Shown piece after piece: positions 7,986-15,895 of a stretch of DNA of 64,000 nt (positions within the stretch are counted from its first letter, which is position 1; the number at the start of each line of letters is the position of its first letter). Made by a program: the position numbers and the translations under genes. The DNA comes from a bacterium. Lineage in GTDB: Bacteria; Patescibacteria; Microgenomatia; Levybacterales; UBA12049. The notes under the pieces are model-generated. The model did not search any database, had not been told where the DNA came from, and saw only the letters and a program-made list of their open reading frames with translations. Location of the stretch: the NCBI GenBank assembly GCA_021777565.1, contig JAJYDJ010000004.1:76643-140642 (forward strand), in the 5' to 3' direction.

Positions 7986-9205
7986 ATACCAAGTAAACTG
8001 GGGCGTTGTATCAGTTCATTGGTTAAAGAGACAATAATTTCTTGATTCTCTTTTAGTCCTGAAAGTATTTGAGTGCGGCTTTGTCCTTTGACGCCAACTT
8101 CTACCGGCACATAGATCATCTGCTTTTGTGCATTTAATACCCGCACTGACTTCTTACCTTGATAGAGAACAATGGCCGCGTTGGGAACTGTCAGGACATC
8201 GGTTAGTTTTTTCGTCGTGATCTGGGCATCCATACTCATGCCGGATCGTAAATTGACATCGGCTACCGTAATGCCTACATATACTGTGTACTTCACAACA
8301 CCCTGCACTGATCTCCCCATAGTATCAACTCTTTCAACAACACCCGAGTATGTTTTATCTTTATATGCATCAGGCAGAATAACTACTTCTTGTCCTGGTT
8401 GAATTTTTGCAATATCACTCTGTCCGAAATCAACCACTCCGATAATTTTCGGATTGGTTACCAGGGTGAGAGCGGGACGGGGGATACTGGTGGGAGAATA
8501 TGCCTGCACCTTACTCCCTTGTGCTATGGATAGGTTGCTGACCGTACCATAGGTGGTAGCCTTTACTGTCGCATTTTGGGTAGCCTGATAGGCAAGCCAG
8601 GCAGTGTTCATTTTTGCCTGTGCAGCACTCGTGAGCACTTCATGATTTTTATAACTCTTTTCAGAGGCGAGCCAGTTGTCCTGTGTTGATTGAAAAGCTG
8701 CAGATTCCAATCTTTCTTTTTGTTTTGGCGTGTCATTACTATTCTCATAGTCAGAGCTCGTAGCCATATCCATAAATGCTTTCCAGGCAACATACATAGC
8801 CGAGCGAAGCGTATTGGCCGTGGCATCTGCTTGATTGTATTCAGATTGGGCAGCCAGATAGGCTGTGTACGCTGCTTGTTGCTCCTGTTCCGTTGCTGTA
8901 CTTTTCACGATGAAAAGTGTCTGACCAGCCGAGACTGAGGCACCATTTTCAACCATTACTGACTGCACGACACCAGTTGTTGGTGAATAAATATCTGTCT
9001 GGCTATCAGCAAGCAGGGTGCCAGATTCGGTAACAACTTCTGTCAGTGGTGTCTTTTCAACCTTGCCCATGACATAGCCACTTTGTTTTGGCAGAAGATA
9101 ATTGAGAGCGATCACAAGTATGATCACGGCAAGGAAAGCAATGCCAATTTTCTTCTTCCACGAAGTATGCAGATACCACACAAACGGACCGAGTAGACGG
9201 TGCAT
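7982..9205 (-). CDS. Membrane-fusion (HlyD/MacA/YknX-like) adaptor subunit
   Basis: The 407-residue protein has a membrane helix at about residues 18-38, then the split lipoyl/hairpin layout of adaptor subunits. A beta segment with GVVQSVMVENGASVSAGQTLFIV is followed by a long helical hairpin (about 105-215), a returning lipoyl half (ATTYGTVSNLSIAQGSKV), and the beta-barrel and membrane-proximal domains ending near LSGLKENQEIIVSL. In a single-membrane cell it would help the MacB-like permease collect or release its substrate at the cell surface, as YknX does in Bacillus. First gene of the operon. Confidence 0.88.
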   Translation of the reverse strand: MHRLLGPFVWYLHTSWKKKIGIAFLAVIILVIALNYLLPKQSGYVMGKVEKTPLTEVVTESGTLLADSQTDIYSPTTGVVQSVMVENGASVSAGQTLFIVKSTATEQEQQAAYTAYLAAQSEYNQADATANTLRSAMYVAWKAFMDMATSSDYENSNDTPKQKERLESAAFQSTQDNWLASEKSYKNHEVLTSAAQAKMNTAWLAYQATQNATVKATTYGTVSNLSIAQGSKVQAYSPTSIPRPALTLVTNPKIIGVVDFGQSDIAKIQPGQEVVILPDAYKDKTYSGVVERVDTMGRSVQGVVKYTVYVGITVADVNLRSGMSMDAQITTKKLTDVLTVPNAAIVLYQGKKSVRVLNAQKQMIYVPVEVGVKGQSRTQILSGLKENQEIIVSLTNELIQRPSLLGI

Positions 9206-9255
9206 ACATTCAGCGTATGAGTATAGGCAGAAGAAGTCAGTGATCTATGTTACAA

Positions 9256-9654
9256 CTATTTATCCAGCGGTAGAGGAAGTTCCTGCCCTTCTGGGATGAA
9301 CTTGATTGATAGCGAATTGACGCAATGCCTCGTATCAGTCGCAGTAAAATGTTCACCTGTGAACACATGTCCTAAATGAGCACCACAGTGGGCACACTCA
9401 ATCTCTTCCCATTCACCAAACATCCACATGTTCATGGGTACTCGTTTGACTGCCCCTGGAAAGTTTTGATCAAATGATGGCCAGCCACACCCAGCATCAA
9501 ATTTAGCTTTTGACGAGAAAAGAGGCGTATTACATCTGCGACAAATAAAAGTCCCAGGAACATAAAAATTATCATATTCACCAATAAAGGGACGCTCAGT
9601 TCCTTTATCCTCGATAACGTGTTTTTCCTCTTCTGTCAGCATATTGTATGCCAT
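9256..9654 (-). CDS. msrB: Peptide-methionine (R)-S-oxide reductase MsrB
   Basis: MsrB repairs the R-epimer of methionine sulfoxide. Both zinc-binding CxxC pairs are visible (CRRC and CAHC), along with GCGWPSFDQ, GAHLGHVF and the catalytic cysteine in RHCVNSLSIKF. From the ATG at 9654 it is 132 residues, the normal single-domain size. The longer frame to 9729 overlaps the divergent greA start and its promoter, so I reject it. It is separate from msrA at 3482-4024, so the cell has both stereospecific repair enzymes. Confidence 0.95.
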   Translation of the reverse strand: MAYNMLTEEEKHVIEDKGTERPFIGEYDNFYVPGTFICRRCNTPLFSSKAKFDAGCGWPSFDQNFPGAVKRVPMNMWMFGEWEEIECAHCGAHLGHVFTGEHFTATDTRHCVNSLSIKFIPEGQELPLPLDK

Positions 9655-9685
9655 ATCCTCAGTATAGCATGGTATACTACACAAG

Positions 9686-10159
9686 ATGAAACGACCGGTC
9701 GAGAAAAAAGCAGAAATTCTTTTTACCAAAGAGGGCTTAGAAGAAGTTCAGGCAGAGCTCAAAAGTCTGCAGCAGCTTCGCCCCAGCGTGGTAGTCGAGC
9801 TGTCACGTGGACGAGAGATGGGAGACTTGAGTGAAAATGGTCTGTATCGTGGTGCCAAAATGAAACTTGGACAAGTAGATGGCCGTATCAGGCATCTGAC
9901 CAGGCTACTCAAAGCAGCAAAGGTTATAGAATCAAAACAATCAGAAATCATTCAATTTGGATCAGTCGTAACCATAATTACGAATGATAAAGAGTATACG
10001 TATCAAATTGTTGGTGGCTATGAATCCAACCCCGCCAAAGGGACTATCTCACATCATTCACCTCTGGGACAGGCACTGATGGGTAAGAAAAAGGGTGACT
10101 CGGCCGTCGTCACTACCCCAACAGGCGAGATTCACTACACGATTCACACGATCAAATAA
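9686..10159 (+). CDS. greA: Transcription elongation factor GreA/GreB
   Basis: GreA rescues backtracked RNA polymerase by stimulating transcript cleavage. The 157-residue protein has the N-terminal coiled-coil (about residues 10-80: TKEGLEEVQAELKSLQ..., with the tip GDLSENGLYRGAKMKLGQ holding the acidic pair D-x-S-E) and the C-terminal FKBP-like domain ending with GYESNPAKGTISHHSPLGQALMGKKKGD. TATACT at 9673-9678 lies eight bases before the ATG, so the mRNA is likely leaderless. The domain order and length are standard. Confidence 0.95.
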   Translation: MKRPVEKKAEILFTKEGLEEVQAELKSLQQLRPSVVVELSRGREMGDLSENGLYRGAKMKLGQVDGRIRHLTRLLKAAKVIESKQSEIIQFGSVVTIITNDKEYTYQIVGGYESNPAKGTISHHSPLGQALMGKKKGDSAVVTTPTGEIHYTIHTIK

Positions 10160-10954
10160 TTATTTCTTGGAGATAAGAGAGAGTACGAAGAAAACCAGTG
10201 CCAGTACCACGATGGCTCCACCTGCTGGCAGATCAAAATAATAGGAAACGATAATTCCAGCGATCACCGAAAAAAGTGAAAAACACTCAGCATAGACAAT
10301 CGTTCTTAAAAACCCCTCTTTAAATTGCAGTGCCGTCACCACCGGGATCACAATGAGTGCTGAGATGAGCAAAATGCCAACAATAGGGATCGCCAGTGCG
10401 ACCGTCAGTGCTGCAAGTGCAATAACAAGTGTATTAATAAATCTGGTCGGGATGCCGCCAACCTGTGCTGCTTCTTCATCAAAAGTGATATAGGTAAGTT
10501 CTTTATAAATCAGTAATACCACCGCAAAGACAATGACCCCAATACCCAAAATTGCATACACATCACTTTGTTTGACTGTGACAATACTGCCAAAGAGATA
10601 ATTAAACAAATCGACACTAAATCCATGCGCCAAACTGATAAGGATAATGGCGACCGCAAGACTTCCTGAGAGGAAAATAGACAGCGCCGACTCGCCATAC
10701 ACTCTTTTGGAAAGCCTGAGCCTCTCGATCACTACTGAGGAACAGACTGCTGCCCCGATAGCAGTGAAAAGGGGATTGACGCCAAAAAGTAACCCGATGG
10801 CTACCCCGGCAAGTGAAATGTGAGAAAGCGTATCGGCAATAAGTGAATAGCGCCTCAGAACGAGAAACATGCCAATTAGAGGGGAAATAAGCGCGATAAT
10901 CGTCCCAACTTCAAGCGCTCTGACCATAAACGCGTACTGCAGAAAATCAAACAT
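10160..10954 (-). CDS. znuB: Zinc/manganese ABC importer permease (ZnuB family)
   Basis: The product is a hydrophobic protein of about eight helices with the ABC-3 family pattern: FMVRALEVGTIIALISPLIGMFLVLRRYSLIADTLSHISLAGVAIG near the start and a late GILLISALIVIPVVTALQF. The frame is open to 11086, but AAGGAGG sits six bases before the ATG at 10954, which fits known ZnuB N-termini (264 aa). It overlaps the end of the ATPase gene by eight bases. Works with the ATPase and the binding protein to import a divalent metal. Confidence 0.92.
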   Translation of the reverse strand: MFDFLQYAFMVRALEVGTIIALISPLIGMFLVLRRYSLIADTLSHISLAGVAIGLLFGVNPLFTAIGAAVCSSVVIERLRLSKRVYGESALSIFLSGSLAVAIILISLAHGFSVDLFNYLFGSIVTVKQSDVYAILGIGVIVFAVVLLIYKELTYITFDEEAAQVGGIPTRFINTLVIALAALTVALAIPIVGILLISALIVIPVVTALQFKEGFLRTIVYAECFSLFSVIAGIIVSYYFDLPAGGAIVVLALVFFVLSLISKK

Positions 10955-11699
10955 GGACATCCTCCTTTCCAGAAAGCCGTGCAAAGTACTCAGTATGAAC
11001 AAAATTCTTTGGAACACCATGATACACGAGCGTCTTATTGATATAGGCAATCTCTGTTGCCTCATGATCAACAACGTCCAGTTCATGAGTAACTAAAATA
11101 AGTGTCAAATTCATGGTGGTATTTAACTTTTGCAAGAGTGCATAGAACTGTTTTTGTGTCTTTACGTCAACCCCAACCGTTGGCTCATCAAGAATAATCA
11201 CTTCAGGTTCACCAGCCAAACATCTGGCGATAAAAACTCGTTGTTTTTGACCACCTGAGAGATCACCAATGCGACGATCCCTATACTCCCACATCCCAAC
11301 TTCTTTCAATGCATTCTCGACGGCTTCATGATCTTTCTTGCCAGGGAGTTGTAAGAGACCAAGACGAGGGAATCTTCCCATCAACACGACTTCTTGTACG
11401 GTCATAGGGAAATTTACATCAATATGAGTTGCTAGCTGGCTGACATACCCAATTTTCTTCCACCCTTTAAACTTTTTAATATCCTGGCCAAAAAGTGAGA
11501 CACTCCCAGATCGTGGTGTCTCGAGTCCCAAAAGCACCCGAAGTAAGGTAGACTTACCACCACCGTTGGGCCCAACAATGGCGAGATAGTCTCCTCGGTG
11601 CACTGGAATCGTGACATGCTCAAGTACCATCTCATCGCCATAGGCAAATGAAACGTCGCTCAGCTGGATAATCGTGTGGCTGTGATCGGTTACTGACAT
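10947..11699 (-). CDS. znuC: Zinc/manganese ABC importer ATPase (ZnuC family)
   Basis: A 250-residue ATPase with Walker A GPNGGGKST, Q-loop YVSQ, signature LSGGQKQRVFIARCL, Walker B VIILDEPTVGVD and the switch VTHELDVV. The sequence around the Q-loop (THIDVNFPMTVQEVVLMGR) is typical of the zinc/manganese importers. It overlaps the binding-protein gene by ten bases upstream and znuB downstream, so the three are tightly coupled. Confidence 0.93.
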   Translation of the reverse strand: MSVTDHSHTIIQLSDVSFAYGDEMVLEHVTIPVHRGDYLAIVGPNGGGKSTLLRVLLGLETPRSGSVSLFGQDIKKFKGWKKIGYVSQLATHIDVNFPMTVQEVVLMGRFPRLGLLQLPGKKDHEAVENALKEVGMWEYRDRRIGDLSGGQKQRVFIARCLAGEPEVIILDEPTVGVDVKTQKQFYALLQKLNTTMNLTLILVTHELDVVDHEATEIAYINKTLVYHGVPKNFVHTEYFARLSGKEDVHV

Positions 11700-12607
11700 A
11701 TGAGTGCCTTTCTTAAGTTTACTAAATTTTGCTCCTGAATCGTGAAGTAGTTCGCACCACTGACTTGTTTTTCTTGAGGGATACCCTCCAGTGGATCAAG
11801 CACCAATGTCTGTGCCCCAGTCTCTGCGGCAATGGTATCTGATAATTTGGGTGATACTAAGGACTCAAAAAAGATATAGGGGATATGTTGAGATTTTACC
11901 AGCTGCGCAATCTCTGCTATTTTTTGGGTAGATGGTTCTTCATCTGGTGAAATCCCACTTATAGCAATTTGGGTGAGGTTATACTGTGTGGCAAGATATC
12001 CAAAAGCTGCGTGGGAAGTAACAAAACTTTTGAGTGTGCAGGAAGTAAAGGCTGCTTTGTATGCACGGTCCAGGGCATCAAGCTCTGTCTCAAGCGTCTT
12101 AAGATTTCTCAGGTAATCACCCTGATGTGCTGGGTCTATAGCAACAAGGTGTTTTTCTATAGCTTCTGCTTCTTTTTTGGCAAGCAGTGGATCAAGCCAG
12201 ATATGTGGATCAATGATCTTTTGACCATTCTCTTGTAAGTTTTGATTAAACAATCCATCCCCAGCAACTAGGACTTGGGTAGAAGTTCCTTTTAGCTGAT
12301 CCTTGATCTTATCTCCCCATGGTTCAACATTACCACCATTTAGAATTAACAGCCTACTTTTGGAAATAGTAATGATATCCTGCGTGGTTGGTTCATAATC
12401 ATGAGGCTCAGCACCTGCTGGTGTGATCGTTGTGACAAAGACATGATCGCCTCCGATACTGGAGGCAAAATAGGCGAGTGGGTAAAAGGATGCGGTTATG
12501 GTAATCTTTGAAGTTTGCTCTGAGGAGGTAAAAAGACGCAGCTTAAGTATAATTGCTAGGATCAACACGGTCGTTACCACAAAAAAAAGTAGAAGAAATC
12601 TCCTCAT
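11690..12607 (-). CDS. znuA: Zinc/manganese ABC importer substrate-binding protein (ZnuA family)
   Basis: The 305-residue protein starts with a membrane anchor/signal (residues 1-22), with no obvious lipobox. The cluster A-1 metal-site motifs are present: GAEPHDYEPT, DPHIWLDP, the HAAFGYLA histidine and the late acidic ligand region FFESLVSPK. It lacks the long His-rich loop seen in some zinc-specific ZnuA proteins, so the metal could be zinc or manganese. Its promoter contains a perfect palindrome (12619-12635), a likely metal-repressor operator. The TATACT box ends seven bases before the ATG. Confidence 0.92.
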   Translation of the reverse strand: MRRFLLLFFVVTTVLILAIILKLRLFTSSEQTSKITITASFYPLAYFASSIGGDHVFVTTITPAGAEPHDYEPTTQDIITISKSRLLILNGGNVEPWGDKIKDQLKGTSTQVLVAGDGLFNQNLQENGQKIIDPHIWLDPLLAKKEAEAIEKHLVAIDPAHQGDYLRNLKTLETELDALDRAYKAAFTSCTLKSFVTSHAAFGYLATQYNLTQIAISGISPDEEPSTQKIAEIAQLVKSQHIPYIFFESLVSPKLSDTIAAETGAQTLVLDPLEGIPQEKQVSGANYFTIQEQNLVNLRKALICQ

Positions 12608-12613
12608 ATTCTT

Positions 12614-12642
12614 AGTATATGCAACAGAGTTGCATTCGTCAA
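12614..12642 (-). promoter_or_regulatory. znuABC promoter with palindromic operator
   Basis: On the minus strand TTGACG (12637-12642) and TATACT (12614-12619) are 17 bases apart, an ideal housekeeping promoter. The spacer holds a perfect inverted repeat ATGCAAC-AGA-GTTGCAT (12619-12635). Its place between the two boxes of a metal-importer promoter suggests a Fur/Zur- or MntR-type repressor site that would block transcription when metal is plentiful. The repressor gene is not in the window. Confidence 0.75.
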
Positions 12643-12683
12643 GGCTTTCGCCTTATATTCTGCTATACTAATTCTACACAAAT

Positions 12684-13175
12684 ATGGCTGACGCTACCTT
12701 TACATGGATCCCAACGCGAGAAGTACCAACAGATTACCAAGTTACACAATCATCTGGTATTATTTTTGACACAAATGGCAATTTGCTTATTGGATCAATG
12801 CACAGCAACAATGAATGGAATCTTTTTGGTGGGTCACCAGAAGAAGGTGAGTCTGCCCTAGATGCACTTCTTAGAGAATGTATTGAAGAGGGAGATGTGA
12901 AAATTAAAAATATCCATCTACTAGGAGTCTTTCATGTTCATTTCCTTCAGAACCCTAATCCCAAAGAAGGAGAGGATTTCTACCAGGCACGATACATTGC
13001 AGATATTGATGAGCTTTTACCACAGACTCCAGATCCAGATGAAAAAGAAATCACGATTTGGCAAAGAATACTCGTACCTGCAGAGACAATCACAAATTAT
13101 ATTGATTGGGGAGAAAACGGAAAACGTATGTTTCAGGAAGCAATTAAACTTCACAGTTCACTTAGCCAAAAGTGA
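12684..13175 (+). CDS. NUDIX hydrolase
   Basis: The 163-residue protein carries a Nudix box near residues 52-75: GGSPEEGESALDALLRECIEEGD, which keeps the RE..EE metal-binding core. The glycine normally after EE-x is shifted by one position (EEGDV), a minor variant. NUDIX enzymes hydrolyse nucleoside diphosphates linked to another group; the exact substrate is unknown. It has a TATACT box at 12664-12669 and a short 5' leader. Its end overlaps the converging dipZ gene by 14 bp. Confidence 0.87.
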   Translation: MADATFTWIPTREVPTDYQVTQSSGIIFDTNGNLLIGSMHSNNEWNLFGGSPEEGESALDALLRECIEEGDVKIKNIHLLGVFHVHFLQNPNPKEGEDFYQARYIADIDELLPQTPDPDEKEITIWQRILVPAETITNYIDWGENGKRMFQEAIKLHSSLSQK

Positions 13176-14892
13176 AGGCAAAGAGTTGCACTCCTGAGGT
13201 TGGGAACTCGAGTCTGAGGGTGTGTACTCCTGGGGTATTTTTCAAGTTAACCAGATCATACAGTCTGTCTTGATCAACTGTCACCATGCCATTTATTACG
13301 TCTGCACCAGAAACAGACGGGTCGATTGTCTTTCCATCCAAAAGCACTTTGACTTGTTGAGAGGTACCAGGAGTGCTGGGCTTCATGACCAGATACACAT
13401 GAGTCGCATAAAACTGGTAATTAAGTGCACCACCAGCCTCTGCACTGGCATGATCATCAAAAACATCCCATTTCCCTTCAAAAGTAAATGAGTTCAGTTG
13501 AGGGCTGGAGGCTGGGAATGTTTTAGAGACAGTGCCAGTATTACCATCAGGATATTCATACTGCATACGGGCAGAACCTAAATAGGTTTCAGGAGAGAGC
13601 TGTGTCTGAGGAGTCGTATCAGCGACATTGGTTGTTGGCATGCTTATGGTCTTACCAGCTGCCTGTAGTAAGGTTCTAATTGCTTGTTCCATGGTGTCAT
13701 AGGACCCTTCACCAAATTCTGTTCGTCTGATAGTGCCATTAGCATCAATAAGATATTCTGCCGGCCAATATTGATTGTTAAATGCATTCCAGGTTCCGTA
13801 GTTATTATCTTGTGCCACGGGGTAGTGAATACCAAATTGTTTGATTGCCTGAGCGACATTATTGGTGTCATGTTCAAATGCAAATTCCGGTGTATGCACC
13901 CCAATCACGACAAATCCTTGATCCTTGTACGTGTCGTACCATTTCGTCACGTGGGGGAGAGTACGAATGCAGTTAATACAGGTGTACGTCCAGAAATCGA
14001 CCAGAACGACTTTCCCTTTCAACCTAGCGATCGTCAATGGTGTTGGGGTATTAAGCCAGTTGGTAATTCCCGTAATTTCGGGGGAAGGCATATTGGCATT
14101 AAAGACACCTGAGGTGTCAAGGAGTGTCTGTTGAGAGAGATTGCCACGAAGGCTATTGAGTTGTTTGGTCAGTGCATCATTTTGCTCAAACTGGTTGAGC
14201 GATGTTTGTACTCCTGGGAATGCGTTAAGAAGTTGTGCCTCAAGATACGTATCAGTATTGGTATAGATCGCTGCCGCAGTCAGAAGCATCAGGATGCCGA
14301 AAAATTGCTGGAGTTGGGTCGTATAGGCAGAGAAAAAACGTGTTTTCTGCACAACGATACGCCCACCATAGGCAAAGATAAGAAGTGGTATCCCCATGCC
14401 AAGGACATACATAGCAGTAATTAAAACAACCTCACCCGTCACTTTTCCCGTCGCAGCAAGGGTTGCTACTGCCGCCAAGATTGGCCCTGCACACGGTGTC
14501 CACACAGCACCTAAAACCAGTCCGGAAAGAAATCCACCAATAAATCCTGAATCGCCGGTTGGATGAGGAGCGATACTACTGAGTCTACTCACCCACGCTT
14601 CCATGCGAGAAGATAACGCCGGAAAGACAAGTGTCATGCCAAGAAGTCCAATGACAATAACCGCAACAATGCGTAAGACATTGGGATCAAACATAAATAC
14701 GTGTACTAGTGTTGAAAGACTAAGCGTCAGTACGCCAAAAGAGAGCAGTACGCCTAGCGTGACTCCCAGGGGTTTGTGATTGCCTTTCCCAAGAGCAGAA
14801 GTTGAGAACAGAATTGGTAAAATTGGCCAGATACAGGGAGTCAGTGGAGTAACAAGTCCTGCCAAAAATGAGAATCCCAAAAGAAGTAACAT
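13162..14892 (-). CDS. dipZ: DipZ-type fusion: CcdA membrane reductase, thioredoxin and C-terminal domain
   Basis: A 576-residue three-part protein. Residues 1-210 form a CcdA/DsbD-like membrane module, with the two redox cysteines in TPC (C20) and TPCAGP (C134). Residues about 270-425 are a thioredoxin/TlpA-like domain with the active site CINC (C305, C308), followed by VIGVHTPEFAFEHD. The last 140 residues form a beta-rich domain like the carbohydrate-binding-module-like end of Mycobacterium DipZ. It should carry electrons from cytoplasmic thioredoxin outward to reduce disulfides in secreted proteins. It may pair with the DsbA-like protein at 48059-48895. Confidence 0.9.
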   Translation of the reverse strand: MLLLLGFSFLAGLVTPLTPCIWPILPILFSTSALGKGNHKPLGVTLGVLLSFGVLTLSLSTLVHVFMFDPNVLRIVAVIVIGLLGMTLVFPALSSRMEAWVSRLSSIAPHPTGDSGFIGGFLSGLVLGAVWTPCAGPILAAVATLAATGKVTGEVVLITAMYVLGMGIPLLIFAYGGRIVVQKTRFFSAYTTQLQQFFGILMLLTAAAIYTNTDTYLEAQLLNAFPGVQTSLNQFEQNDALTKQLNSLRGNLSQQTLLDTSGVFNANMPSPEITGITNWLNTPTPLTIARLKGKVVLVDFWTYTCINCIRTLPHVTKWYDTYKDQGFVVIGVHTPEFAFEHDTNNVAQAIKQFGIHYPVAQDNNYGTWNAFNNQYWPAEYLIDANGTIRRTEFGEGSYDTMEQAIRTLLQAAGKTISMPTTNVADTTPQTQLSPETYLGSARMQYEYPDGNTGTVSKTFPASSPQLNSFTFEGKWDVFDDHASAEAGGALNYQFYATHVYLVMKPSTPGTSQQVKVLLDGKTIDPSVSGADVINGMVTVDQDRLYDLVNLKNTPGVHTLRLEFPTSGVQLFAFTFG

Positions 14893-14930
14893 ACTTTAGG
14901 TATACATGCTCAGGAGACTTGTGACAAGTG

Positions 14931-15308
14931 TCACAGATAAATGCCCCAGAGACGAAATACGTACGGGGTGAAAATAATGATGCCAACCACCACTGATCCA
15001 GCTGCGACGACCAACACCATACCGGCGGCAACGTCCTTGGCAATTTTTGCTTCTTCTCGATGCTCTTTGGTGATAAGATCAACCATCTCTTCAATTGCGC
15101 TATTGATCATCTCAGCCGCAACGACCAACAAAATCATTACACCCAAAATTCCCATTTCAAAATGCGACACACCCAACAGGACACTGGCAATAGCTACGAT
15201 AAGTGCGACGAGGAAGTGAACACGAAGGTTTTGATTTTCTCTCAAAGAATACACTACCCCATCCCAGGCGTATCGAAATGATTGAATAAGTTTGCGATGG
15301 TGAATCAT
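14931..15308 (-). CDS. dgkA: DgkA-family lipid kinase (diacylglycerol or undecaprenol kinase)
   Basis: From the ATG at 15308 the product is 125 residues with three membrane helices and the family signature VVAAEMINSAIEEMVDLIT, followed by KIAKDVAAGMVLV. This is the Gram-positive branch, usually an undecaprenol kinase that recycles the lipid carrier for wall synthesis. Its start overlaps the PAP2 gene by four bases (ATGA). Pairing with a PAP2 phosphatase in one operon suggests a shared role in undecaprenyl phosphate supply. Confidence 0.9.
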   Translation of the reverse strand: MIHHRKLIQSFRYAWDGVVYSLRENQNLRVHFLVALIVAIASVLLGVSHFEMGILGVMILLVVAAEMINSAIEEMVDLITKEHREEAKIAKDVAAGMVLVVAAGSVVVGIIIFTPYVFRLWGIYL

Positions 15309-15895
15309 AGTAACGCTTTCCCAAGTACAAATGTCCCTATGGTTATTATACACCCTAGAAAAACACCACTGATATATTCAACTGGCGTATGTTTTTTCAG
15401 TGAGATGCGTGACCAGGCCATAAGGATAGGTAAAGGGAGTGTCGCCAACAACCCGAAATACCCATAAAAGATAGTCATGGTGACCATATAGGCGGCGACG
15501 ACTCCACCATGGACACTCGCCTTCACTCGAGTATTCACGAGATCAAATAACCCAATCCCAACGATAATGCCAAGTGCCACAATGGATAATGGATAAAAAA
15601 TTCCACGTAAAATAAAGGCAGCCAGAAAATAAAGTGATGAGAAAACAATCATGATGCCGTAAAACACCGGTCTTTTTTCTCTTTTGGAAACATCAAAATC
15701 ATGCAACACCTCATCAGGTCGTACGACCAAAAAGGTAAATCCGGTCATGATAATAAAAGCCACAGAAAAGATCATCCAGCGTGTTGCTGAGAAAAAATCA
15801 CCAGTCTGGTGGTAAATCAGAAGAAAAGGGAAGAGGACTGCAAAAACGATGGGATGAAAAATGGTTGAGATGAGATGGGCAGTTTCTTTCTTCAT
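15305..15895 (-). CDS. PAP2-family membrane phosphatase
   Basis: A 196-residue protein with about five to six membrane helices and weakened PAP2 motifs in the right order: KREKRP at residues 71-76 (motif 1), ASVHGG near 126-131 (motif 2, usually PSGH), and SRISLKKH at 162-169 (motif 3, SR-x5-H). The catalytic histidines H129 and H169 and the arginine R163 are kept. The substrate is probably a lipid pyrophosphate. It is coupled to gltX upstream and dgkA downstream by four-base overlaps. Confidence 0.78.
   Translation of the reverse strand: MKKETAHLISTIFHPIVFAVLFPFLLIYHQTGDFFSATRWMIFSVAFIIMTGFTFLVVRPDEVLHDFDVSKREKRPVFYGIMIVFSSLYFLAAFILRGIFYPLSIVALGIIVGIGLFDLVNTRVKASVHGGVVAAYMVTMTIFYGYFGLLATLPLPILMAWSRISLKKHTPVEYISGVFLGCIITIGTFVLGKALL

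Noticed and set aside
12619..12861. 80-codon frame before the NUDIX gene
   Set aside because: It begins inside the znuA operator and overlaps the true NUDIX frame, which has the conserved motif.
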